The notes under the pieces were generated by a model. It made no database searches, had not been told where the DNA came from, and was given only the letters and a program-made list of their open reading frames with translations. The translations under genes and the position numbers were made by a program. From positions 9,281,398-9,345,397 of the forward strand of contig OY718808.1 of NCBI GenBank assembly GCA_963070105.1: a stretch of 64,000 nt of DNA, in the 5' to 3' direction. Below are positions 39,325 through 52,500 of the stretch, one piece after another (within the stretch, counting starts at the first letter, position 1; each line of letters starts with the position of its first letter). Origin of the DNA: Litomosoides sigmodontis (lineage: Eukaryota; Nematoda; Chromadorea; Rhabditida; Onchocercidae).

Positions 39325-39341
39325 ACACACACACACACACC
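39325..39341. repeat. (AC)n microsatellite
   Basis: Eight AC units flanked by CCATCCATGCATAC. Confidence 0.85.
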
Positions 39342-41810
39342 CATCCATGCATACAGGTGCAGACATGTAAGCCTAATAAGTTATTAATAAGCTTATTTTT
39401 GCGAAGATTTACAGCAAGCTTGTAGTTCAGGGAGGGAAAATTAAAAATTAAAACTTTTCCTTTTGTATTTTCCACAATATCAATGAGAAATAAGGAACCG
39501 AAGAACTTGTTTACTTCAAATTTTTCCACTTCATTAATTCATTTTTGGATTTGTTGCAAACCATTTATGATTAATTAGTTAAATTATGAGCGTAATGTAA
39601 AGGAGTAAATTAGAATTACACTGTGCTAGTTACCTATTTATCGATGAATTCAATATTTTAATTATATTATAAAGTATGGAAGAGTCATCACTAGCAGCTA
39701 CAATTACGATAGCACTAAGCCTTTAGTCTAATTAGCTAATCGTAAATTTACTGATAAAATTTTATTAGCCATAAGTAGTTCGTTTTTTGGAATATGCAAA
39801 TGTAACTATTAGACCTAAAGCTTAGCTATTTAACGAAAAAATACGCAGGCAATAAGCAGAGAGCGAATGATAAGTTATTGTGCAACGAGAAATGCTACGC
39901 TAATAAGGTCTACGAGTAAATGAAACAACGATCATTCCATTCAGTGAGCAATTCTTTTTCCCATATCATTGGCATATACCATTAATTGATTATTTAATTA
40001 ACAACGAGCCATAAGGTAATTTGACTTTTGCTTGAATACTACGGCAATTTTATGAAATAGGTAAGTAGCACTTAAGTAATATCACTCGGTGCCTATGGCA
40101 ACACCCCCACCGATTGATTATCACCGCCACGACAGCTAACTGCACTATTCACTTCCTATCTTCGCTATTCTTTACATTATGAAAATTATCGATCACACTA
40201 ATTTATTATCACTAACAGATCACTTATTATCAGTGATTTAATTTAAGTACCACACTTACTAGCCTGCCTCATTTGGTTCATTCAAGTGCTTAACAGCTAA
40301 TTACATTTGAAAAATAGAACAAAAACAAAATCAGAGAGGAAGAAAATGAGAAATTACTTTGCTAATGGAAATGCCTTATCATTTGCGAAAGAATTCTGAA
40401 CGATCTACAAATTAAGCGAAGAAAAAAAAAACAGAACCTGTAATTATTCTACGTTTCAGCAATCAGTTGTGCTAATTTCAAATAATTCGAACAAATTATG
40501 AAAGGAAAATGTTTACTTGTCATCATAGATTGAAATGAAAAAATGAAAATATTTTGCATAAATTAAATCAAACGAAATTCTTCTGGGCCTCTTCCCCTTC
40601 TCTCAACCAAACACATTATATCATTTGTTCCGGAAAAGTGTAATCCTTCAATTTAGACCCTTCCACATCTAACCAACCACCTTTTCCAGTCTCTTCCTTT
40701 CCTGACACTATTCGTTGCAATACTTTCCCACTAATAGAAGTGAAAAGCAATAAAAGTGGAAAAAATTTATTTCAATTTTTCCATCTCATTTCTTTTGCTC
40801 TTCCGTTTTTCCCACAAATTTCTAACATTTCGCAGTTTTAAGCTCACTTTAATCCTCTAGTTCAAGCAACACATTTACCACAATTATCTCATCATTTCAG
40901 GAGGATGCAAGACGAAGGATTACACTTTTCCGGAACAAATGAAAAACGATGCCTAATGCAAATGTCACACGCACACACATTTGGCCTGAAATCATTCTTG
41001 AAGTGACGGATTGGTGACAGAACTGACTTCATTCTCTCGCCGTAATTGTAACTTTCCTAATATGAGGAAATTTTCCCTCACTTAATTGCTTATAACTTTT
41101 TTTTTCCAATAGAAAATAACTTAAAATGTACGGCTCCGTTAGAAAAAATAATTATTTCGATTTCAATATTGAATTGCAAGTTTTTAATTAGCTTTCGCAT
41201 GTTAGAAGTACATTAGTTGTGCTTCAACAGAAACACCATTAATCAGTTTCATGAAAAATTTGAAAAATGCCCATAACTTTTACCGCTCAACTGATTGTAA
41301 GCCGTAATTGGAGGAGAAAATTAATGCCAAAAATTTCACATTCCACATTTAGCCCAAATATTGCTGAGCTGTTAAATTTCAAAAATTCCCCCTTTTTTTC
41401 CATCTTTTCTCCACTCTTCCTTCTCGTCACTTCTCTGTTAGTGAAAATTAAACTTCCATTTAGATCGATAATTAGAAAATAGGAAGTTGCACCGACAAAG
41501 TTGATCAAACAACGTATAATTGGTAAAAAATTTCAATAAATATGTTTCACATGTTTACTTGAGGATTTCATAAAGTGTTCATTGCGTGAATTTCATGCAT
41601 GAAATTGTTTAATGAAATTTTGGGCTACAACAAAGCATACACACATACACACACGCACTCGCGCATGCACAAATTATTAAAAAGCGTTGAAGAAAAGGAA
41701 AAGATAATTTAAATCTATGAATGGTAAGAGTAAACAATAGCAAAATTTTCCGACGCAAAATTAATAATTAATGGCTTTGACAATTTGCGCTTTAAAGAGA
41801 TAAAAATTAG

Positions 41811-41936
41811 ATGGCTCACGGGACGGAAGCGCAAAGCTCTACGGACGTGATGATAGAAAAATTAATGAAATGCGCGGGGCAGTTGAAAATGCTGCTGCAG
41901 AGGGGAGAGGAAGACGGAGGAGCATCATCATTCTTT
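41811..41936 (+). CDS. Candidate first exon of an unrecognised gene
   Basis: Weak. An ATG at 41811 opens a frame richer in G and C than its surroundings, with an amphipathic helix (DVMIEKLMKCAGQLKMLLQR) before an acidic Gly-rich turn. A GTAATG donor ends it in phase 1 at 41936; the frame itself runs on to a stop at 42009-42011. A possible next exon starts at 42043 after GATTTCAG, where two frames are open (to 42093 or 42172), but the longer one has the wrong phase. The family is not recognised. It could also be a non-coding CpG-rich patch. Confidence 0.27.
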
Positions 41937-43586
41937 GGTAATGAAAGTGAGATAGGGAAAGGAAGAAAGGAAAAGAATGGTAGCCCTCCTCTGCTCCGTC
42001 TTCTCCATTAGATGGAATCAAATTTAATTTAGTTTAGATTTCAGGATGCAACTGCCATGTCATACTTCCATCTCTTTTCTGTCCATGGAATTAGCTGAAA
42101 TGAGCCAAAACAAGCGTGAATTAATCGGACAGAAAAATTGCTGCAGGCAACATCCGCTTTTATTCAATCAGTAAGGGATGACAGAATGGAAATTGAAGAA
42201 ATATGAATATGTCGGCTTACGCCTTATCGTTTCATTATTTCATACGATGGATTAACTTCTTCTTTTGTCGCTGCCAACAATCACAGGTAAGTTGTACGTG
42301 GTGTTGAAGCCACGTTCACATCGTCTACGGTAAAGCTCACGTACGTGATGAAAACCCATTATCCGTTGTTGTCAAATGCCTGGTGAAACATGGTTGAGAA
42401 CAGTTATTTTGCGCATTATTTCATTAGTCAAATTTTTTTTAACGTTGAAGAAGTGCCTTGCTTCCATGCTTAATTGTTGGATGAGTTCGATATCGATCGA
42501 AAGATATCACCAGTCATCATGTTTTTAATTAGCCAGAAATTACTGCAGAGGTGTTAACTACATCACTCCTCCCTCGATGTTACATTGAAAATTTGCAGAG
42601 CTAATTTTAATCTTTGAATTATTGCAAATTTTATTGTGAAAAAATAACTAAGACAAAATTAACGAATACTTTCGTATATACAAACAATTAGAATAATTTA
42701 TTACTATTTTATTTTATTTCTACGATATTTGAAACTTATTTTGCCCCTCGAAAGTCTTACATTTACATCTTTCGAATGTAAAGAATTGAGTAAAAACTTA
42801 TGAAGAGTCTAACTAATACCCAAAAAATGGATAAATCATAGAGAGACATAAATATGATAAACGAAATTTAAATTTCAATTATCATTTTTGATTATGAAAA
42901 AGAGTATAGCACTGAAGGAGTATATTTATCAATGAATAGCAGTCATGTAATTAAGACAGTTGGAAAGTGAAAATGGTGAGAAATAAAAAATGAGTAGAAA
43001 AATGGAGTAAAGTTGATATTCACCGAGATGAAAAACAGAGCATATTAGGAAATTGAAAACTTCCAAACATGAACTTAGATTTCAATAATCGAATTTAAAC
43101 ACTTGAAATATATAGACGATAATAAGTTTCAACCAAAAAGTTCGATGTAATTTTTTTATTAATAGCTCGAAAAGAATTCTGAATCCATCAAATAAACTTT
43201 TGAAAAAGACTTATCTGCGAAAGCATCAATCAAATTTATGGAATATCTGCTAAAGTTACAACTTTTGATTTACACTTGAAATCAGCTGAAAAAAACAGCG
43301 AGAAGCATAGCGATGAAGAATTCATAGGACTTAGATAGTAACCGAATATACTAAATACAAATTTAGGTTACTAACCTTATAAGGTTCGCATGTAGTAAAC
43401 GAATTGCTAGAAGAATATTGTTAGTTGAATAATTTACAGTACTTCCAAAAAAATAACCCAAAAATAGAATTAGTTGAATAATTTAAAATAGTTTCCAAAC
43501 AAAAATACATAATTTAATGAATGTAAATTTACTATATGTCCAAAGAAATATAATTTGTACTTTTTTAAATGCAACAGTACAACATA

Positions 43587-46500
43587 TTATGGAACGGAAA
43601 TTGGCACTGATTGTTCAACAATTGTTCCGTTAGTATTTTCCTCAGTGATTTTTTCATTCATTGAATTCCTCCTCCGCCACTCCTTAACATTCATACTATT
43701 CTTTTTTGAATCATGAATTTTAGGTAATTGCGGTAAATCGAACATCTTGAAATCGGCGCTTCGTTTTGATAAGCTTGGATAGAGTGATAAATAATTTCGC
43801 GGAACCAAGCCTCGTTCAGGTATCTCATCACTTCCAACAGTACAATGTTCGGTTACAATTTCACAAAGCCACCACGCCCCACCATCATCACCTTTTTCCA
43901 GAACACGCAAACACGCACCAACCGGAAAGCTCAATTCATCCTCTTGCTCTTTATCATAGTCATATGCTGCATACATCTGGAAGAAATGCATTTTGCATCT
44001 GGCAAATTTAACAAATTGCCAGTTAAATGCTCAAAAATTTTTAAAAACCAAGCAAAAGAAAAAAACGAAATTTTAATCAGTAGCTTGAGCTTATGTTTTA
44101 CAAAAAGTGATTCAACAGAGCATAAAACAGGCTGACTACCGTAAGGTAGCAAAGAGCGAAAAAAAGAAAAAAAGGAAATAATTTACTAATCCATCATTCA
44201 CAACTCCAGCTCCTTGATCGGCAGCTTTGAGATAGAGCCGACAACCCTCATAGCCATCTTCATTTTCCTCACACTTTTCAGCTGGTGTTTCCAGGTCTGA
44301 TAGTGTTTCTGCAAAAATGCATGCACCACTTTCCACCAGCAGTTTAACCATTGGTAGGTTATTGCATGATGCAGCACAATGCAATGGTGTCCATCCATCT
44401 GAATCCTGAACAAACAAAGAATATGGCTTCAGATTCCGGTAACAAGAAAATAATTAAAAAAACGAAAGCTAAAAGAATTATGATAAATTTATGAATTGAA
44501 TTAATCCTATAGAAAATTTCAAATTCCTTAATTATGAATTCAATTGTCAAAAAGAAAAAAGTAATTAACATACTTGTACATTTACGTCAGCAAACGAATC
44601 CACCAAATAGCGTACAATCTCGTAATGGCCAGCGCAAATTGCATTGTGCAGTGCCGTAATCCCTTCATCATTACACGCTGATATATCTGGCAACTGCAAG
44701 CATAATACAAATACGAATATTTCACTCCACAAAATTAACTCATAACCCATTCTACAACTTTCAAGGTAAAAGATTCGTGAATCATTTTCGGCTAAAATTA
44801 TGGCTTTCGCAAAAGGTGCTTGAAAAATTCCAAGTTTATGCTGAAATTCTTTGATCTAAAAATAACCTTTGCGGTACTTGCTTTCACCAAATCCATTTCA
44901 CCTTCGAGAGCCGCGTCTAACAGTAATGCAAGCGGGTCGAAAACCACTTTTCTCGGAGTTTTATTAACTTTATTAAGACGAAGAATACCCTGAAATAATT
45001 GCAATGTCAAACCTTACTTCTCCGAATTTAGTAATTTGAAATAGCAAAATTTCACTTGTAAGAAGAAAGTTGCAAAGACGACAACAATATAGGAAAGTAT
45101 AACAATACGAACCATTTTCATTTCCTAATGATACAGATATTGGAATTACTTATTCTAAGCAATCAACATCCGATAATGATGCTAACTAGTTGGCTCATTC
45201 GAGCATCATTGAGCGTAAGTCAACATTAGCAAGGTAATATTAATACATCCACCTCGTGACGGAAATGTCAAACGTAGATGGATGAATGAATGAATGAATA
45301 AAAGATGAAATAAGTAATAAGAACGGGACAAGTAAGACAAAAACCTGAAATTACGGACAAACTGAGTAGGATTGAAAAGTGAAAAGTGGAAATTTAAATT
45401 ACCTTTTTGGGTGATGGCTTGATAAGTTCGGCAACACCCAGTGCTTTATTTTTCAGTTCCATCTCATTAACTTCTTCGACATATTCCTTGCTAACAGATA
45501 GATTCGCCTGTTCATATTCTTCCACTTCCTCGGCCTCAACTGGTAGTTCGTCAAGTTGAATATCCTTCATAAGAAGTTCACATGCATATGCGGTAGGTGT
45601 TGTTACAGCACCGTCCACAGCTTCCTTTCCTTCTTCCTCATGGATTATTTCCGGCTTGCTTATCGCAGTTGCATTCTGAAACAGTTGATCTAACTTGACA
45701 GTACTTTACATCGATAATTCAAGATCACTCTCTTTTAGGATGCAAATTCTAGGCAATAAATTACTTTACAGTACCGCATGATTTGCATACGGAATTAACC
45801 AGTAACTAAGTTAAACGATTATCATAGAACTGATTAAGCTAGCTAATCTCGAGTCCAGAAACGGCTTCACAATGTGCCAGTTTGATTAATAGCTAATCGT
45901 CAAAATCAATAAACCAATCTGTTTCATTACAGTAAGCGCATCTTTTTTATCTACATGTATGTAAAATAAAACAAATGCACAATTTTAAAAATTCATATAA
46001 AAACATCCTGCCAAAATTTTATTTAAAAATTTTGCCTGTCCAATTGAAGGCTATCGTTGCGGAGTGATAAGCGCAATACATACCTTGTTTACAACAGAGA
46101 AAAGGCTGCCAATATTACATCCAACTAATAAATGAGTACGACCTTTTTTCTGCTCGTCAAGTAAAATCTTCCGGATGTATTCAGTCTCATCGCATGATGA
46201 ACCCTCTTGGAGAGCCCAAGACCTGAGAGGAAAATGAAAATTAAAATATTTAAATAATCTGAATTAATCCAACAACTCCGTGTTGTTGTAGAAGAAAAAA
46301 AACTTCAACAGGAAATAAAAAATAAACAAATCGAAGAAACAATCGAATAGTGTTGTAGCAAAAATCAATTTCCACCTTCTCTTCGCAGCACGCAACGTAT
46401 CTGGTCGTATGGAAATTTGATCAGCTCCCGTTAGCTTCGCATTAGCAACCGTATTTGATGAAAGCTGTCCATCTTGCATCACAGCAGCACCGCTCGACCT

Positions 46501-49500
46501 TACAATTAGGTTCTTCTGCTTTTGCGCCGCATGTTTGTCCGCCATTTCTGCCGTCGACGATAATAATTTTTCACTTAAATGGTCAACTGAATTGAATGTC
46601 TTCTCTTCCACTTCTGATATTTTATTATCAAAAGTATTTTCAATTGTTGGATATGGATCTTTTGGTGGAGAAGGTGAACTATTACGATCCGCAAGGGTGA
46701 AATTCGCTCTGAAAAATTAAAATATAAGTAAAATTTGAAAATTCAATTTGCAGAGTACCACTAAACTAATAGGACATTCATGGATGCAAAAATAACTTAT
46801 TATGAGTTAAGCTTAATAATTTGAAAAACTGCCACAAAACTATAAACAGCGTGTTCTCAGTATATACATTACCTAAAAATCGATTAAAATGAACTATCGA
46901 ATATGTACCAAAGTAGGTCACCTGTTTTTTCCAAACGTAGAAACACTGAATGGCCTATTTAGGAGCTGAGGGGGACAACTTGAAGGAAATTCAGATCGAG
47001 TATCCAGGAGAGATTTTGACTGAGTAATCTGCAAATGACTACTCTTTTGTATTCTCGATTGTTTGGCAACGGAATTTAGACATTATGTAATAGGAACACT
47101 AACTGATTATCAATAAAAGAAGTGGAAAGTGAAAATTGAACAAAAAATTGCGCCTAATCCAAGCCTGGTTAAGAATTCAGAAGCAAACTGCAAGCTGTCT
47201 TGAATGGGAATGCAGAAGGTAAATAATCTCGGCCGACGACTTCGAAATAACTGAACAACTTGTTCGTCTGATAGCAGACTTGACGCTTCAATAACAACAC
47301 ATGAAAACATAAATGAATTACCCGAAACGGCTCAACAGATGCTCGTGGTCGATCAGGTAAATCAACAGAGGAATGTCGAAGCCTTTCGGAATCAAACGTT
47401 GGTGGCACCTGTTGCATCATTCCAATATCATTTGCTTCTGGAAGTGTTGAATGCTGAGAAGGCAGTGTGGATGATTTTGATTCATTGGTATCGCTATTTG
47501 ATGTTGCGGCTGATTGCGACATTACAGGTAATGCTTGCATAGAATCCATCTGAAAAATCCCATTTTAAAATATACGAGAGTAATAAATTAAATGCATATT
47601 AATTGTAAAACAGAAACTAAAATTTGCAGTTCGAGATTGGAAAAACTGAAATGAACTAATTCGATGAACTGAGTGATAAAGAAGAATGAGAGCGAAAATT
47701 TCAGTGAAAACAATGATACGACTGAGGAATCATTTCAACCGCTCATCTCGCATCACTACATCATAAACAGTATTTGACTTGATAGGGAAATTTAAATATG
47801 GAATAAACTAACACTTGTAGTCCTTAACTGTGAGTTCATCAATTTCTGTTGCTGTTCTCGGGCGGCATTTAATGCTATTAATCGACGATGACGCAATATA
47901 TCCAACTTAAACCAATAAAAAAACTTGTCAATTCAACTTCAACGCAATGATCTAATCTTTTCATGCACATTTAAATGACATAATTTTCGGGCACATGATC
48001 GGCGCATTACGCTTATCTGATCTGACGTGTTCATTTTCATACGTAAGAGAAGTACAACAGTTAAACGTAAATTAATGTTAATTAAATTACTTGGAAGAAT
48101 AAAGTAAAGTAAGTTCTGCAGACGTACTTGTGCCCGTAATGAAGTAATCTTAGAAATGACATTTCTTAAGTGTTGTTCCTGTGATGTATAACTCCTTTGC
48201 AAATCATTAAGCTGCCTTTCAGCAATCATTCGATGAGTCATTACTTGTTGCGTTTCACGTTCTATCAGTTTTAGACGAGCCATTTCACGCTCCTCAAACA
48301 GTATCTACAAAATGCAAATGAGAGAACTCGAGTAGAAAAAGGAAAAGAAAAATTAAAAAGAGAATAATGTAACGAATTAATCAAGTTTGAATACAATCAT
48401 AAAAAAATTGATAGCTTCAATAAAAAAAAAAGAAAAACATACTGAATATGTCCTCTAAAACCATCTAATTACAACAAATCCTCTCATTTGATTTATCAAA
48501 AATTATTAGAAAATCTCTAAAATCACCAATAAAAATTTCATAAATTAGGAACTTTGTTTATAATAATAAAAATTAAACTGAACACTAATTCATAAGATCC
48601 AAACATTAAAGCGAGTTCAATCTGATCACGAAAATAACTTACTGCTTATAATTGCCAACCACCTGCATTGCTACTTCTTTCTAATAATTATTAATTAATG
48701 AATTTCGCTAATGCAAACCTCATTCCTGAGGATAGCTAAACGTATGGGTGCATTATCGACACCATTCCCACGTGTCTCACGATCATGAATCATCCGTTGA
48801 TTCGCGTCAATCAAACGTTGCTGTTGTTCTGCAGTTTGCACCAAATTTTCATACTTGCTAGAGCTACAACTGAAAATAATTCAATTTACAAACTCTAAAA
48901 AGCTTCGAGATGATATCTATGGTGGAGGGATTCTAGAAAACTCCTGGAATCTATTATTATCATCTCAAAATCCCAGTGAAAGAAAAAAAAAAGAATCTCT
49001 GTCTTTTGAAATTTTAATTTTTTAAGATCAAAATTTGACAAACATTGAAATATCAGGCAAAAGTCAATTCTCAATTAAATTAATTTTATAAACCTTTGAT
49101 AGTTTCTCAGAGCTCTTGAATGTGCTGCTGCTGATGGTTGTGTCGGTGGTTGCACAACACGAATTGGTTGATGTGACATCTGAAAATGCACTAATTCGTT
49201 TAGCAAACAAAAAAAATTTACGAAATAAAGTTCGTAGTGAAATATTGAAATTGTGAGAGAATGAATTGTAAAATTAGTCCTTTAAATCTTAAACGATAAA
49301 ATGTCAACTATTTATACATATAAATTCGTCAGAAAATTTTACTTCTTACTGTTGCATCATAAAAGAAAGTGTAAACAAAAGACAAAAACACTGATGAGGT
49401 GCGGCTAATTGGACATATTTTAGATAATTTCCATTAAATTTAATAAATGTGGCGGAGTAATTGACAAGTGATGTTAACATGCCTCATTCATTTATGTTTA

Positions 49501-52500
49501 ATAACAAATGAACTAAGCAATGTTTCATTAATTAATCTCATCGCTACAAATTAAACTGATTGAATTTGGGGGAAATTTCAGAGGGGCAACATAACACAAT
49601 AATCTCCGAGCAATCAGATATGATAAATGTCTAAAAGTAACAGCGAACTGCTCGCAGCATCACAGACGTAGTGGTCAGTGATGAAAAAAGATGGGAAAGT
49701 TGTTTGAAATGGAAACGAGAAGATCGAACATATATGTTTGCAAAATTTAAAAAATGTTAAATATTCAGAAATTGGTAAAAAAAACAAACAAATCTAACTG
49801 ACTGAATTTGGAGGAAATTTTAGATGAGAAAGTGATCGAAAATTGAGCAACAATTATTTTGCACGAGTTTGTTTAAATAAGCCGAAAAACTTTTTGAGGA
49901 AAAAAACCGGCCAAATTAGAATATTTAAATTTATGTCAATTAAACAAAATCATTCGAATATTATAGAAATTGCGTCAAAATTGCTGCTAACAATTTGTGG
50001 TAGTAAAATTAGTTAGATTAGATAAGTAATAAATTAGAAGCTAACAATTTTCAATTCGAATTATATCATTACAAAATTTAAAAATTCGAAAAACAAAAAA
50101 CTGTAGCAAAAGTTTCAATCATTCCAAATGATGATGTGAAATGAAAACTTTGGAGGATTTTTGAAATCCTCGTGAAATTGGGATGAGAGAGCAGGTAGTA
50201 TGGGATGTTGCAATTCGATGAGCAATAATTATAGCAATTTTTGTTTGATCCTCACGCATTATGCTTATTATTACTAGCAATGCGGAAAAGCGACGCGCAA
50301 ACGGTAAAAATGACCGTTTGAAGCGCGCGCAGCTTTCGCGGTAATTTGTTATCAAACGATGGGCGGAAAGAAGGGAAGTCGCAGATGCGTTATAAAGATA
50401 AGCGTTAAATTTGAAATGAAATTAATTCATATGAATTATTCTGCAGAGAAAAGGAGAAAGAACTTGTGTTTGTAAAAGGAGACGAATGCAATGATGCCAA
50501 AAGGATTAAATGAAAAATTGGTAGTTTAGTACTTAAAATTGAAAAGAAAAGTTTAATTTATGGGTGAAAAGGAGAGAGAGGAAAAATGTTAAAGAAAGAA
50601 GAAAAGACAAAAATGGATGAGAGTTTTATAAAGAAAGGGAAAAAAGAGAAGGAGCAGTTTATTAGAAATGAAATGAACTTAACAGGAAGAGATTGTTGGA
50701 GGAGATAGTGAAGAAAACGGAAAGAGAGGAATTAACGATTAAAAACACAGGTAAGAGTTGACAGAGATAGTTGACGAATAAACAGAAGGAGAGGGAGAAA
50801 GAGTAACTATCTATCCTAAAACTAATTTCAAAGTGTATTTCAACTTGTGCTCCTTCTCAAGGTGAACATCGTCCGTCTATCGTTGTTGCTTGTGTTATGT
50901 GATGATTTGTGAAGGAAAAAAATCGAATAGCAAATAGTATGGAGGAGAAGGATGCGGTGTGAGAGAAAAACGAAGAGTATTAAAAATGAAACAAAGAAAG
51001 ATGGAAGTAAAGGTCAGGAAAACAGGTAAACAGATCAGTGAGACTCAAATGAGAGACTGTAGTGAGATGGGAAGGAGAGAGGTGACAATTCCACTGTCGC
51101 CAACCATTACCTGAACCATCCATTAATTACAGTGGAGAAAACCTGTAGAAGGAGGAACATCCGATGATCGCCCACTCCACTCCGTCCTTCCTTCCTTCCA
51201 TTTCATACACGCACACACACACACACGCCCACACACACAAACCTCTTTGCTTTCTCTCTAACGGAGCAACTTCCAACCGGTCACCTGCTGACCATCACTT
51301 TGACAAATGAATGAGATGATACATTATATTATTGATTCAGATCAATTTATCATCTTCAACATTTCAACGTCACATAGGCCTTTTTTCATAATTAATGTCA
51401 TTCACTAATTGCTTCTGGCTTGTCATTTCGAAACATTTCCTTACTAAACTATTTCGAAGATAAAATTAATTTCAAAAATCAAAAAAACTTTATTAATAAT
51501 TAACAATTCCAATGCTAATTACATGCTGAAAGATTAGTGATTGGAATTGTACATTAGAACAATTCTTTTGTTAAACTGAAAAATGCAATTCACAACTGCA
51601 TTGTTAGAGGGTGTCATCTTGGCAGCCTGTCACATAGCAATTGCAATTGCAGCGGTAGCGGTACTGCGCTGGAAATGATGAAAAGGGAAAAGAAAAGAAA
51701 TTTGTGTCACAGAAAAAGATCGAGCAGATCGGTGATGTCATTAATTAGTAAGAAATAAACCTTTTTTTTTTCCCATTAATTTCACATTGCTATTCGCTCA
51801 TTTCTTCCTTTCGTGAAATAATTCCAGTCACTTTTATCAAAATATTTCATTGAAGGAAAAAAGGACAGAAAAATGAAACTTTTAAAGAATTCAAAACAAG
51901 AGAAATTTACAGTAACGAATGATTGTTATCAATGCGTCTGATATTGCTAACAAAATATTTTACGTGGAAACAGTTATGAAGAAGGGAGAATGAATTAGTG
52001 AAGATTCACAAATTTTCATATTAACTAAATGCTATTGTCAATATGCATGTTTGACCTTTGAAACTACGTTAATTACTGCAATGGAATTTTTTTCGAACCA
52101 AGTAAGTGTGTAAATTTCTAATCGAAATGAACTTAATGACACAAAATTGAAATCACAACGGTCATCGTTCTTTTTCCCATTTCTGGCATTGTCATTAATT
52201 TCAATTTTATATTAGCACTCACAAATCTATGACGCTAATGAATGAAATATTTGCTGTCAAAGGAGGAACGGAAGTGTGCCTAAAAATAACCTTAAATTAC
52301 CACATACATTTTTCAATATTCCATTGAAATGAATAGGTCGGAACATTTGATGACTACGTTGTAATATTTTTGATGTCAATAATTAAGGCACTTAGCAGGA
52401 AAAAATTGCTGTTATCGTTTGCGAAAGTTAATGGATTAAGAACCAATTATATTTGCAAACATAAAAAAGCACACACACACACACACACACATACATTGTA

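Larger units (their letters stand above)
36343..43586. other. 7.2 kb between the ODR-2/HOT start and the APE-1 stop
   Basis: Mostly AT-rich DNA with purine and pyrimidine tracts and microsatellites. Part will be the promoter of the ODR-2/HOT gene, and part the 3' UTR of the APE-1 gene. The only stretch with coding character is at 41811-42172, listed separately. A less AT-rich patch with a 12-base palindrome lies at 42290-42400. Confidence 0.5.
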
